DNA of 48,374 nucleotides from Paulinella micropora (GCA_009731375.1 BJOX01000029.1:167577-215950); one strand, 5' to 3'; shown: positions 23,439 through 34,749, counted from the stretch's first letter. Translations and numbers: made by a program. The notes: generated by a model not told the origin, from the letters alone.

Positions 23439-24194
23439 TTACGCAAGCTTATGCTTTCCCACAATCCAGAGGAAGTACTCACAGGCGTGGTGCAAGTCCG
23501 GCAGTTGCTGTGTATCAACAAGGAACCGCCTATCTCCTTGGTGATCCGTGCGGGACTCGTGCCTAAACTAGTGTCTCTTCTCAAGGCACACAACAACGGC
23601 AAGCTGGTGTCCGAAGTGGCGTGGGTGATCTGTAACATCGCGTTTGGGAACACCTGGCATACCAAATCACTCATCGATGCAGGAACCGTGCCCGAACTGG
23701 TGCGTTTGTTAGCCAGTCCACAGACATCGCTCGAGATCCGTGATCAGTGCGCATGGGCTCTCGGCAACATCGCTTGTGAGCCGCAGTTTCTGGGGGTTGT
23801 GTTGCGGTGTGGCGCGTTAGCTGAAGTGCTGAAGCTCTGTCTGCTCACACCAAACGCCACACAAACGATACGCCGCAACGCAGCCTGGTCCATGACACAT
23901 CTGTGTAGGGGCAACCCCTACCCGGACATCTACGTCGTGCGACTGGCAGCTCCATGCCTTGTAGCGATGTTAAGACAACCCACGGATGAAGTGATCATGC
24001 AGCACGCCGCTTTGTCTCTTGTCTTTCTGGTAGAAGGTGAACATGCGGCCAGGGCCAGAATACAAGTTGTGCTGGACCTGGATATTACCAAGCTGCTGTT
24101 CGAGCTGCTTGAGAGACAAAACGATGAGATCAAGGTGCTTATTCTGAAGGTGATAGGAAATATACTGCTGGGCGAGGAGGAACGGCAAGTGCAG
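23433..24194 (+). pseudogene. Importin alpha exon 1, 3' part (ARM repeats), cut off from its start by the provirus
   Basis: Continues the frame broken at 3498. It encodes about six armadillo repeats, with the NLS-binding ladder residues in WVICNIAFG, WALGNIACE and (altered) WSMTHLCRG, and ends with QVQ before a GT donor at 24195 in phase 0. Removing the element and one target copy joins both exon parts in frame; all coding parts together give about 502 residues, close to the normal size of importin alpha. An internal ATG at 23451 could in principle start a protein lacking the IBB domain. Confidence 0.88.
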
Positions 24195-24577
24195 GTCTTA
24201 CTTACTCCTTACTTATCTACTTATTTACTTCCTTCCTTCTTTCCTTCCTTCTTTCCTTCCTTCTTTCCTTCCTTCTTTCCTTCCTTCTTTCCTTCCTTCT
24301 TTCCTTCCTTCTTTCCTTCCTTCTTTCCTTCCTTCTTTCCTTCCTTCTTTCCTTCTTTCCTTCCTCTTTCCTTCCTTCTTTCCTTCCTTCTTTCCTTCCT
24401 TCTTTCTTTCCTTCTTTCCTTCCTTCTTTCCTTCCTTCTTTCCTTCCTTCTTTCCTTCCTTCTTTCCTTCCTTGTTTCCTTCCTTCTTTCCCTCCTTCCC
24501 TCTTTCCTTCCTTCTGTCCCTCCTTCTTTCCTTCCTCAATTCCTTACTTACTTACTTACTTACTAACTTACTTACTA

Positions 24578-24629
<52 letters not shown>

Positions 24630-24758
24630 TCTTACTTACTTCTTACTTTACTTACTTTACTTACTTTACTTACCTACTTATCTACTTACTTACTTACTTA
24701 CCTACTTACCTACTTACTTACTTTACTTACTTTACTTACTTTACTTACTTTACTTACC

Positions 24759-24794
<36 letters not shown>

Positions 24795-24796
24795 AG
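24195..24796 (+). repeat. Importin alpha intron 1, filled with CTTC and TTAC repeats
   Basis: GT donor (GTCTTAC) at 24195 and AG at 24795-24796. The body is (CTTC)n up to about 24540 and then (TTAC)n. The long Ser/Phe/Leu reading frames over it are repeat artefacts. Confidence 0.85.
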
Positions 24797-24950
24797 GTCT
24801 TGCTCGACGCTGGTCTTCTCAAACAGCTTCGCGCGCTCCTACCCAGTGCCCATCGCGAAGTCCGCCAGGATGTCTTCTTCTGTCTATCGTGCATAACGGG
24901 CAACCGAGTCCACCTCCAAGCCTGCATACAGGCAGGGCTGATGCCACACG
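24797..24950 (+). CDS. Importin alpha exon 2
   Basis: Encodes VLLDAGLLKQLRALLPS and REVRQDVFFCLSCITG, an ARM repeat whose usual W and N ladder residues are replaced (FFCLSC). 154 bases; ends in phase 1 before GTATGT. Confidence 0.82.
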
Positions 24951-25046
24951 GTATGTATGTATGTATGTATGTATGTATGTATGTATGTATGTATGTATGT
25001 ATTTATGTATGTATGTATGTTATGTATGTATGTTATGTATGTATGT

Positions 25047-25080
<34 letters not shown>

Positions 25081-25515
25081 TGTATGTATGTATGTTATGT
25101 ATGTATGTTATGTATGTATGTTATGTATGTATGTTATGTATGTATGTTATGTATGTATGTTATGTATGTATGTTATGTATGTATGTATGTATGTATGTAT
25201 GTATGTATGTATGTATGTATGTATGATGTATGTATGTATGTATGTATGTATGTATGTATGTGTGTATGTGTGTGTGTGTATGTATGTATGTATGTATGTA
25301 TGTATGTATATGTATGTATGTATGTATGTATGTGTGTATGTATGTATGTATGTATGTATGTATGTATGTATGTTTGTATATTTGCATGTTTGTATGTACG
25401 TACGCATGTATGTATGTATGTATGTATGTATGTACGTATCTATGTATGTATGTATGTATGTACGTACGTACGTACGTACGTACGTATGTATGCATATCTG
25501 TATGTATGCATGCAG
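24951..25515 (+). repeat. Importin alpha intron 2, (ATGT)n
   Basis: Almost entirely ATGT/TATG repeat with a few TTATG interruptions; GTATGT donor and TGCAG acceptor. From about 25130 it belongs to the 1.55-kb tandem duplication. Confidence 0.85.
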
Positions 25516-25727
25516 TGGTGCGCACGGCCACAGCGGGTAGGGATATCTGTGGTATCAGCCAAAACGCCATCTGGGCGCTGACCAACGCTGCCGAGGGCGG
25601 TTCTTGCCAACAGGTGGAGGACTTGGTAGGCAAGGGCATGCTGCGTGCTTTAAGCTCGGTGCTGTCCTGTTTTGACATTTTCCTGGCTCGCAATGCGCTG
25701 GAAGGTATCCAGAATGTGCTGAGCAAG
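25516..25727 (+). CDS. Importin alpha exon 3 (first copy, intact)
   Basis: Encodes VRTATAGRDICGISQNAIWALTNAAEGG and LVGKGMLRALSSVLS, with the WxxxN ARM signature in IWALTNAAEG. 212 bases, joining exon 2 in phase 1 and ending in phase 0 before GTCTAC. Confidence 0.82.
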
Positions 25728-26242
25728 GTCTACATAGATACATACTCATCTCATCTCATCTCATCTCATCTCATCTCATCTCTTCTCATCTCATCTCATC
25801 TAAAATCTCATCTCATCTCATCTCATCTCATCTAAAATCTCATCTCATCTCATCTCATCTCATCTCTCTCATCTCACCTCACCTCATCTCATCTCACTGT
25901 CTCATCTCATCTCATTCTCATCTCATCTCATCTCATCTCATTTCATCTCATCTCAATTCATCTCATTCTCAATTCATCTCATTCTCATTCTCATTCTCAT
26001 TCTCATTCTCATTCTCATTCTCATCTCATCTCATCTCATCTCATCTCATCTCATCTCATCTCATCTCATCGCATCTCATCTCATCTCATCTCATCTCGTC
26101 TCATCTCGTCTCGTCTCGTCTCATCTCATCTCATCTCATCTCATCTCATCTCATCTCATCTCATCTCATCCTCATTCTCATTCTCATTCTCATCCTCATT
26201 CTCACCCTCATTCTCATTCTCATTCTTATTCTGAAATCACAG
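25728..26242 (+). repeat. Importin alpha intron 3, (CATCT)n / (CATTCT)n
   Basis: Pentanucleotide TCATC and hexanucleotide ATTCTC repeats between exon 3 and exon 4. Acceptor CACAG at 26242. A second version lies at 27327-27785. Confidence 0.85.
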
Positions 26243-26287
26243 GACGAATTTGCGAGCAAGCGATCAGCCTTCTGCCAAGCTCTAGAG
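26243..26287 (+). CDS. Importin alpha exon 4 (first copy)
   Basis: A 45-base exon encoding DEFASKRSAFCQALE, phase 0 on both sides, flanked by CACAG and GTATAT. It differs from the copy at 27786 by one synonymous base. Confidence 0.72.
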
Positions 26288-26519
26288 GTATATATATGCA
26301 TGTATGTATGTATGTATGTATGTATGTATGTATGTATGTATGTATGTTATGTATGTAATGTCTGTAATGTATGTATGTCTGTATGTTTGTATGTATTGTA
26401 TGTATTGTATGTATGTAATGTATGTAATGTATGTAATGTATGTAATGTATGTAATGTATGTAATGTATGTTATGTATGTAATGTATGTAATGTATGTAAT
26501 GTATGTAATGTATGTAATG

Positions 26520-26550
<31 letters not shown>

Positions 26551-27115
26551 TGCATGCATGTATGTATGTATGTATGTATGTATATATGTATTTATGCATG
26601 TATGTATGTATGTATGTATGTATGTATGTATGTATGTATGCATGTATGTTATGTATCTATGTATCTATGTATGTACGTACGTAGTATGTATGTATGTATG
26701 TATGTATGTTATGTATGTATGTTATGTATGTATGTTATGTATGTATGTTATGTATGTATGTTATGTATGTATATTATGTATGTATGTTATGTATGTATGT
26801 TATGTATGTATGTTATGTATGTATGTATGTATGTATGTATGATGTATGTATGTATGTATGTATGTATGTATGTTATGTATGTGCGTATGTGTGTGTGTGT
26901 ATGTATGTATGTATGTATGTATGTATATGTATATGTATGTATGTGTGTATGTATGTATGTATGTATGTATGTATGTTTGTATATTTTGCATGTTTGTATG
27001 TACGTACGCATGTATGTATGTATGTATCTATGTATGTATCTATGTATGTATGTATGTATGTACGTACGTACGTACGTACGTACGTATGTATGCATATCTG
27101 TATGTATGCATGCAG

Positions 27116-27326
27116 TGGTGCGCACGGCCACAGCGGGTAGGGATATCTGTGGTATCAGCCAAAACGCCATCTGGGCGCTGACCAACGCTGCCGAGGGCGG
27201 TTTTTCCAACAGGTGGAGGACTTGGTAGGCAAGGGCATGCTGCGTGCTTTAAGCTCGGTGCTGTCCTGTTTTGACATTTTCCTGGCTCGCAATGCGCTGG
27301 AAGGTATCCAGAATGTGCTGAGCAAG
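27116..27326 (+). pseudogene. Importin alpha exon 3, second copy, frameshifted
   Basis: Identical to 25516-25727 except for a changed run (GGCGGTTTTTCC versus GGCGGTTCTTGCC) that removes one base, so the frame is lost after AAEGG. Exon 3 probably functions only as the first copy. Confidence 0.8.
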
Positions 27327-27785
27327 GTCTACATAGATACATACTCATCTCATCTCATCTCATCTCATCTCATCTCATCTCTTCTCATCTCATCTCATCT
27401 CATCTCATCTCATCTCATCTAAAATCTCATCTCATCTCATCTCATCTCATCTCACCTCACCTCATCTCATCTCATCTCATCTCATTCTCAATTCATCTCA
27501 TTTCATCTCATTTCATCTCATCTCAATTCATCTCATTCTCAATTCATCTCATTCTCATTCTCATTCTCATTCTCATTCTCATCTCATCTCATCTCATCTC
27601 ATCTCATCTCATCTCATCTCATCTCATCTCATCTCGTCTCGTCTCGTCTCGTCTCGTCTCATCTCATCTCATCTCATCTCATCTCGTCTCATCTCATCTC
27701 ATCTCATCTCATCCTCATTCTCATTCTCATTCTCATCCTCATTCTCACCCTCATTCTCATTCTCATTCTTATTCTGAAATCAGAG
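27327..27785 (+). repeat. Second-copy intron 3, TCATC repeats
   Basis: Same repeat types as 25728-26242, different unit counts. Acceptor before exon 4 is GAGAG instead of CACAG, hence weaker. Confidence 0.75.
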
Positions 27786-27830
27786 GACGAATTCGCGAGC
27801 AAGCGATCAGCCTTCTGCCAAGCTCTAGAG
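27786..27830 (+). CDS. Importin alpha exon 4 (second copy)
   Basis: The same 15 residues as 26243-26287. Either copy could be spliced to exon 5; using both would add 15 residues without changing the frame. Confidence 0.55.
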
Positions 27831-28282
27831 GTATATATATGCATGTATGTATGTATGTATGTAGGTATGTATGTATGTATGTAATGTCTGTAATGTATGT
27901 ATGTTATGTATGTTATGTATGTAATGTCTGTAATGTATGTATGTCTGTATGTTTGTATGTATTGTATGTATGTAATGTATGTAATGTATGTAATGTATGT
28001 AATGTATGTAATGTATGTTATGTATGTTATGTATGTAATGTATGTAATGTATGTAATGTATGTAATGTATGTAATGTATGTAATGTATGTATGTATGTAT
28101 GTATGTATGTAATGCATGCATGTATGTATGTATGTATGTATGTATGTATGTATGCATGTATGTATGTATGTATGTATGTATGTATGTATGTATGTATGTT
28201 ATGTATCTATGTATCTATGTATGTACGTACGTAGTATGCATGTATGTATGTATGTATGTATGTATGTATGTCTTTCTATCAG

Positions 28283-28318
28283 GAGTGTGGCGGTGTTCCC
28301 GAACTTTACCAGCTTCAG
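28283..28318 (+). CDS. Importin alpha exon 5
   Basis: A 36-base exon encoding ECGGVPELYQLQ, the conserved ECGG...I..LQ segment near the importin alpha C-terminus. Acceptor CTATCAG and donor GTCTGT, phase 0 on both sides. Confidence 0.8.
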
Positions 28319-28469
28319 GTCTGTATGTATGTATGTATGTATGTATGTATGTATGTATGTATGTATGTATGCATATATGCATGTATGTATGCATGTAAGT
28401 ATGTAAGAGTATGTATGTATGTATATATGTATGTACGTACGTACGTGCGTACATACGTATGTATGTATG

Positions 28470-28500
<31 letters not shown>

Positions 28501-28619
28501 GTATGTATGTATGTATGTATGTATGTATGTATGTATGTATGTATGTGGCATCACAAAAACCGCATATGTAGCATATCACAGTTCTGCATCATCTATCTAT
28601 CTATCTATCTATCTATCTA

Positions 28620-28672
<53 letters not shown>

Positions 28673-28673
28673 G
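28319..28673 (+). repeat. Importin alpha intron 5, (ATGT)n and (ATCT)n
   Basis: ATGT repeats to about 28545 and ATCT repeats from 28590. Between them, 28552-28590 resembles the start of the last exon (CATCACAAAAACCGC), apparently a degenerate duplicate. Confidence 0.75.
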
Positions 28674-28781
28674 CATCACGAAAATCGCACTTTGACCCAT
28701 ACTGCAGCTCTGATGCTGGACAAGTTCTTTTCGACTGAGGAGGTAGATGTATGCATACATACATACATGTATAGCCACTAG
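28674..28781 (+). CDS. Importin alpha last exon
   Basis: Encodes HHENRTLTHTAALMLDKFF then STEEVDV and a microsatellite-derived tail ending at TAG 28779-28781. HHEN...A..MLDKFF corresponds to the conserved NHEN...A..LI.KYF end of importin alpha. Confidence 0.8.
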   Translation, partial: HHENRTLTHTAALMLDKFFSTEEVDVCIHTYMYSH

Positions 28782-29570
28782 GTAGATACATACATGTATG
28801 CATACAACCATGCCTACATACATTCACATCACGGACAAAACATCAATCTCATCTTGCAAGAGACTGTTCCAAGCACATGTACGCACAATCGAACACAACT
28901 AACATCAGGTCGATCTGCATTCGCCCCTTGCAGAGGCCACCTGCAGCTTGCAGCTAGCGCCACGGCCCGACCGGGAGATCCCGTGCGGCCTGGTGTCCTG
29001 GTCAGGCCGGGGGCGCCCGTAGCGCCCGTAGCCCCCGTCCTGACTGTCTTTAGCTTCCAACTACCTTCTCGAGAGAACTGCTTCGGGGAAAAAGAGCTTT
29101 CTGTCTCCTTCTGACGTATTTGAGCTACTTTGCACCCGTAGCCCCTGTCTTTAGTCTGTCTTCAACTTCAAACTACCTTTCCGAGAGAACTCTTTCGAGA
29201 AGAACAGCTTTGCGTCTCCTTCTGAGAGATTGCTACGGCGTGGCTGACCAGGCTTTACACTACTGTACGCAGCCCGAGCGAGTTTTCCCATCTGGAACGA
29301 CGCACTTGCTTACCTGGACTGGTTCGGGGGTCCCGGTAGTAGTTCTTCGCCATCTGCCAGCGGAAGGCAATCAAAAGTTGCAGACAGTCAAAACAGGGGC
29401 TAATAACGAGGAGAAGAAGAGCTTTCGTCTCTTTCTGAACAGAATTAAGCTACGCTGCCCCTGTAGCCCCGTCTTGACTATCTTTCAACTACCTCACTGC
29501 TGGCAAAATAGAGTTCTTGCGAGAAGAAGAGCTTTCCGTCTCGTTCTGAGAGATTCAAAGAGCTAATATT
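28782..29570 (+). repeat. Importin 3' flank with three diverged ~95-bp repeats
   Basis: Units at about 29028-29122, 29136-29230 and 29458-29555 share GTAGCCCC, TTCAACTACC, GAGAACT and AAGAGCTTTCCGTCTCCTTC; a partial fourth lies at about 29399-29444. No coding frame is conserved across units. Part may be importin 3' UTR. Confidence 0.6.
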
Positions 29571-29735
29571 CATTTTAGAAATATCGCGTGTATCTATGGC
29601 AGGGAAATGCTCCAGCTTTTTCAACTCGGCTGACAGAGACGGCAGTCGGTTGACTCCTTCGTCGTCGGTCGAACTAGCCTTGTCGTAAGCAGAGTGACTG
29701 GCGTCAACTGTGCCTGACTTTACACTACTGTACAT
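29571..29735 (-). other. Weak candidate minus-strand exon
   Basis: The minus frame reads GVNRLPSLSAELKKLEHFPAI, faintly like a leucine-rich repeat, with mixed non-repetitive composition. Splice sites are not convincing. Could be chance. Confidence 0.2.
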
Positions 29736-29829
29736 ATACCATGAGACTACCTTAAGGCCCGTGCCGTATCCTGGTCACGTTTGTAACTGTTGCCAGACTA
29801 GGCAACTGACGATTTTTGACTGGGCCAGT

Positions 29830-29830
29830 G

Positions 29831-29888
<58 letters not shown>

Positions 29889-30065
29889 NNNNNNNNNNNN
29901 NNNNNNNNNNNNNNNNNNNNNNNNNNNNNNNNNNNNNNNNNNNNNNNNNNNNNNNNNNNNNNNNNNNNNNNNNNNNNNNNNNNNNNNNNNNNNNNNNNNN
30001 NNNNNNNNNNNNNNNNNNNNNNNNNNNNNNNNNNNNNNNNNNNNNNNNNNNNNNNNNNNNNNNNC

Positions 30066-30128
<63 letters not shown>
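29830..30128. repeat. (ATT)n and poly-T around an assembly gap
   Basis: ATT repeats, then T homopolymers on both sides of the N run 29889-30064. The gap is clearly caused by low complexity. Confidence 0.95.
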
Positions 30129-30130
<2 letters not shown>

Positions 30131-30339
30131 GCAGACACTGTCATTCAAGCCTGTTTCAAGTTTTTTGGGAGTCGGTCGTTCCTTGAATTTTTTTTCGGGA
30201 GTCGTTCAAGTCTCATCATAGGCTACGTCTACCTATGAGTTCAACATCTAACTCCATTCTCGGACTAATAATAAAGAATGCTATCATTACATCTATCTAA
30301 TGGTGTCTGTGTGTACTATCATTACATCTATCTATGTAG

Positions 30340-30985
<646 letters not shown>

Positions 30986-31869
30986 GATAGCATTCTTTCC
31001 AAAACTCCTGTGCGGCCAACACTAAGCCTTGAAAAGCCCGGCCCCATCTCAATAAACGGTTGTTTTTGCGGCGAAAATTAGTGTAAATATAGACTCCCCG
31101 CCATCTGGTCACGTTTATAACATCAGCCCCTCATAACCGGCTCAGTATTTTAAGTATTAATATTCTAGATGATGTGTAGTCATTAGCCCGAAACGTGTCA
31201 GTCCATCAGTGACTCAGTGAGTCAAAATCTGGCCACGGTCTGTGACTCCCGAGTCACTGTTGAATTGAACGAGTGCGAGTAGTGACCGTACCCTGTTACC
31301 GTTACGCTGACTGGTTAGACTTCGTCTTCCCGCGGGGGCCGGGCCACTCATTGAGCCGCGCCTCAGACACTATCACCTACGAGTGCAACGGAGTGGCAAG
31401 CGGCCCTGAGTTCCTGGCAGCGGTTTCTGATTAACAGCCTGAGTGATTTCCAGCCGCCTCAATAGTACAGTGCTGAAAATCGGATTGGAGATGCGCCTAT
31501 CTCAGGACTATAATATTTATCATGCGGCCGCTGCCCTTAGGAAGTCTATCAAGTTAAGTGCAGTTGATTGGTACTGCGGCAAACCGGTCACTGCTTCACA
31601 GGCTACGGACGGGGCCTTACCTCACCTTTCACTGCGGTTCGCCGGAAGACTCCGTTAGAGTCAGTCAGAGATTGCATACCGAGACACCGTTTCAATTAAT
31701 ACGAAGTGTAGAGTCCGGCGGAAGGCATAACTCAAAACTGACTAACAGTGTTCAAGTAGTAGACACTGTCCAAACTAGCCTGGATAACTTGAAGTGCGCA
31801 GTTATGACTGTAACTTCGGACTGCTACCCAACGACTGTCAATGGCTAGTCAATCGTAAGCGGTTCAGCC

Positions 31870-31982
31870 TGACGGTCAAGACTTGACACAACTTCGGAAG
31901 TTTTCTAAGTCAAAATATATTAATAATTTATTGAAAAAAAACTTGAAACTGATTAATACATTTGTCAAGTTCTTGACCGTCA
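31870..31982. repeat. Inverted repeat, 113 bp overall
   Basis: TGACGGTCAAGACTTGACA at the left and TGTCAAGTTCTTGACCGTCA at the right are complementary apart from one extra base; the interior is AT-rich. Possible foldback element. Confidence 0.6.
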
Positions 31983-32340
31983 CGGCGTGATGTATTGAAC
32001 CTCAGGCTCCGTTTCCTGGGCTCATTGTGGCATCATTGAGTCACTCTTTCAAGTATGAACATATCTCTTGCGCCGCGCAGAAACTGAGCATGTGAGATGT
32101 CGATTCGGATACTGAACTTGATTTCAAGTTTTGAAAAAACTTCGGAATCTGACCAGTATAACACAAAACCCGTACATTTTCCTATGTGACATTGTGAAAT
32201 TTCCCGACAAAAAGTGGTGGGGCCGGCTTGAACATGAACTCCTTTTGAAGAGAGATCTTTGAAGTTAGTTTTGACTCGTTACTATGATCTTCCAGTGCAA
32301 TTAGTTATAATAAAATCCTTTTGGGGTATTACACATAATA

Positions 32341-32448
32341 TTCAATACTAAGCTACGTGAGTCAAACATTACTATATATTGTTACACTGAAAAATTCAAT
32401 ACTAAGCTACGTGAGTCAAACATTACTATATATTGTTACACTGAAAAA
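32341..32448 (+). repeat. Two-copy 54-bp tandem duplication
   Basis: The unit beginning TTCAATACTAAGCTACGTGA recurs exactly 54 bases on with no mismatch seen. Confidence 0.9.
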
Positions 32449-32929
32449 GATTCATCACAAAACTTTATTAATATTTAAATTTTGATAGGGGCCACTTTAC
32501 ATATGGCAGGATCATGCCTGGGACTGGCAGGGAGACATTCACATCATTATAAATTCAAACTGCTTTCTTGCCATGTCAAATGGGGACGGCAGTAGTGATG
32601 CAAGCTTAGAATCGAAGTGGCATGCAATCCTGACATCGGTATTACTGGCACCGAGTCAATGAATGAATAACTCAGTATACTAGTTTGAAAAGTAGCGGCT
32701 CAATACTGCAGCGAAGAATGTCACAAAAAGTGTCATAGTCAACCAAAGTTCGACTAATGGTAATGTTTCTCTGTCATTATTAACATTATGCATTTCTGAA
32801 CACAGATATACAGACTCATGATGTGTTTTCTGAAGACATACTATTGACTGAAACGAAACATTAGATTGCAAGCATGCAAGTCGCACGAGCACCCCATTTT
32901 GAAAGTGGTTCAGTTTCTCAGTCGATGTA

Positions 32930-33012
32930 TCAGATATGATGCTTTTGTGAAGGCATCATTTGACAGTTTTCAAAATATTTTTGAGAAAACTGTTTACCAT
33001 CATCATATCTGA
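32930..33012. repeat. Nested inverted repeats
   Basis: Outer arms TCAGATATGATG / CATCATATCTGA, inner arms ACAGTTTTC / GAAAACTGT around an AT-rich loop. Could fold into a long interrupted hairpin. Confidence 0.7.
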
Positions 33013-33140
33013 AGCAACGACCGAAGAGAATGACTAGGAAACGGAGTGGCTCGGTAGCATCCTTGCATGCTCATGTTACTGGGGACATTGAACTGGCAAA
33101 ATCCGTCAACTTTCATCTCAGCTTTTCTCGCTCCATAATA

Positions 33141-33378
33141 CAGTTAAGCAGGGCGAAAGGTTTCCCCCCCGGGAACCAAAATAAGGCTAAAATTATTTGA
33201 GACCAAGGGTCTGAACTGGTTCCCCCCCAAGGAATTTTCAAAGGCTAAAAAATATTGCCACCTGGTACCTAAATTTAGAGGTTCCCCCCGCCGGCTCAGA
33301 CCAAGGGTTAGGTTTTGGTTCCCCGGGGGGGGGGGGGGGGGGGGGGGTTNNNNNNNNNNCTTTCGCCCTACTTAACTG
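33141..33378. mobile_element. Short TA-flanked MITE (Tc1/mariner-like ends)
   Basis: Starts CAGTTAAGCAGGGCGAAAG and ends with the reverse complement of CAGTTAAGTAGGGCGAAAG (one mismatch). TA is directly outside both ends (33139-33140 and 33379-33380), as expected for Tc1/mariner-type insertion, and CAGT is a common first tetranucleotide of that group. The interior has C- and G-runs and a 10-base gap; no coding capacity. Confidence 0.7.
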
Positions 33379-34003
33379 TAGTGATACGACGATGCTGATG
33401 GTACAGTTAAAAAGCTCAGGACAAGAGCTTTCAAACAACGTGCTCATCATTGCAGTATCATCGATATTGGCCGAGAACCAAAAGCTTACAGTTGAATGGT
33501 TTTGCAAGTTCAATGCCCACAGTGTTAGTAAAATTTGGTTGCTTGCCATTTGAATTGCGCGGCAGTAACTGATACCAACTAAGAGTCGAAGTGAAAAATT
33601 CAAATCATGATAAATAAAAACTGCTTCCTTTCCCATTCAAATGGGCAGCAGTAGTGATGCAAGCTTAGAGTCCAAGTGAAACAAAATCACATTCGTCCTG
33701 ATAAGTAAAAGTTAGCAAAAACCAGCCATTTGGTTGAAGTTTCCGTGAGAATCTTTTTTTTGCTGAGAAATCCCTACTTCTAAAGACATTCCAAGTGGTC
33801 AAAACATCAAACTTGACCTCATCGCTCTCCATCAATCGTAATGCCACGACCATGGCTAAAGCCATCTTTTCAAAGCTCAGGTCAAGAGCTTTCAAAAGAC
33901 GCGCTCAGCAATCTTTGCATGTCAAAGCTTGGGTGAGAAAAATGAGCTCAAAGTTGGGTAATGTAGCCACTTGGTCTTTGTCAGTAGTAAGTAAAGTACT
34001 CAC
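33379..34003. other. Host sequence with diverged repeats, no clear gene
   Basis: 33405-33440 and 33870-33905 share AAGCTCAGG, CAAGAGCTTTCAAA and a CGYGCTCA core, and 33600-33690 matches 32545-32640. No exon supported. Confidence 0.4.
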
Positions 34004-34228
34004 GCGCCCTGGCCAGATTGTGGGGTCCGCCAAATCAAGGCACGGCGCGTGTAGTAGTCTTCGGGGGTGTGGTGCTCCTCGATCTGGTCGATGTCGGCGT
34101 TATTGTTGTTGTTGTTGTTGGCGTTGACAGTGATGCGGTTGTCCATTTCGTCTGAGTCTCGAAGATTGTTCAAGGGGACTTTAAGGTGTCCAAGGGGCGT
34201 CTGGTTGCCGCGCGCGACCTCGGGCGTC
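34004..34228 (-). CDS. Candidate exon of an unidentified minus-strand gene
   Basis: On the minus strand an acceptor (CTCTCTCCAG) precedes 34228 and a perfect donor (GTGAGT) follows 34004. The 225-base segment reads TPEVARGNQTPLGHLKVP, then an Asn run from GTT/AAC repeats, then IEEHHTPEDYYTRRALIWRT. The composition is protein-like and GC-richer than the surroundings. No family recognised. It may belong with the candidate exons at 37786-37816 and 40627-40803 upstream. Confidence 0.4.
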
Positions 34229-34440
34229 CTGGAGAGAGGAGGAGGAGGGGGGGGGGGGGGGGGGGGGGGGGAGANNNNNNNNNNGAGGGAGGGAGGGAGG
34301 GGAGGGAGGGAGAGAAGATGTATAGATGAGATATCGCAAAAGGAATGTAGTCCTTGCAAAGGAACGCAGTTTCACATAAAACAGCAATTTGTGTACTGTG
34401 CATGTGTTCGGGATGGGAAATATAGATAGATAGATAGATC

Positions 34441-34496
<56 letters not shown>

Positions 34497-34626
34497 TGCT
34501 TGGTCTATCAGCTCTGCATATCCGAAGACATATGCATCTATTCTACCCCGGCGCCAATCGGCGACTGGGTAGCGAGCTGGGAAAGAGCACTAAGCTCGAT
34601 AGATAGATAAAAAGATAGATAGATAT

Positions 34627-34674
<48 letters not shown>

Positions 34675-34689
34675 ATAGATGATAGATAA

Positions 34690-34749
<60 letters not shown>

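Larger units (their letters stand above)
25130..28237 (+). repeat. 1.55-kb tandem duplication covering importin alpha exons 3-4 and their introns
   Basis: Exon 3 recurs 1600 bases downstream (27116-27326) and exon 4 1543 bases downstream (27786-27830), with matching microsatellite introns and shared landmarks such as TTTGCATGTTTGTATG and the GTACGTACGTAGTATG end (about 26687 and 28237). The unit boundaries are approximate because they lie in repeats. It may be real or an assembly artefact from two haplotypes. Confidence 0.8.
30983..33140. other. Non-repetitive host DNA without recognisable genes
   Basis: No coding frame on either strand stands out. It contains an inverted repeat (31870-31888 with 31963-31982), a 54-base tandem duplication (32341-32448) and nested hairpins (32930-33012). 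A stretch at 32545-32640 recurs in diverged form at 33600-33690, so some of this is old dispersed repeat. Confidence 0.5.

Noticed and set aside
24225-24539. Lys-Glu-Gly-Arg protein on the minus strand
   Set aside because: Translation of the CTTC repeat of intron 1.
24954-28555. Long Met-Tyr-Val-Cys frames on both strands
   Set aside because: Pure translation of ATGT microsatellites in the importin introns; no domain and bounded by splice sites.
28552-28590. Additional importin exon before the last one
   Set aside because: Resembles the start of the last exon but loses the conserved residues and has a stop/frame break soon after; treated as a degenerate duplicate in the intron.
31558-31848. 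96-codon plus-strand ORF in the unique host region
   Set aside because: No protein-like motif, no splice context and no codon pattern different from the surroundings.
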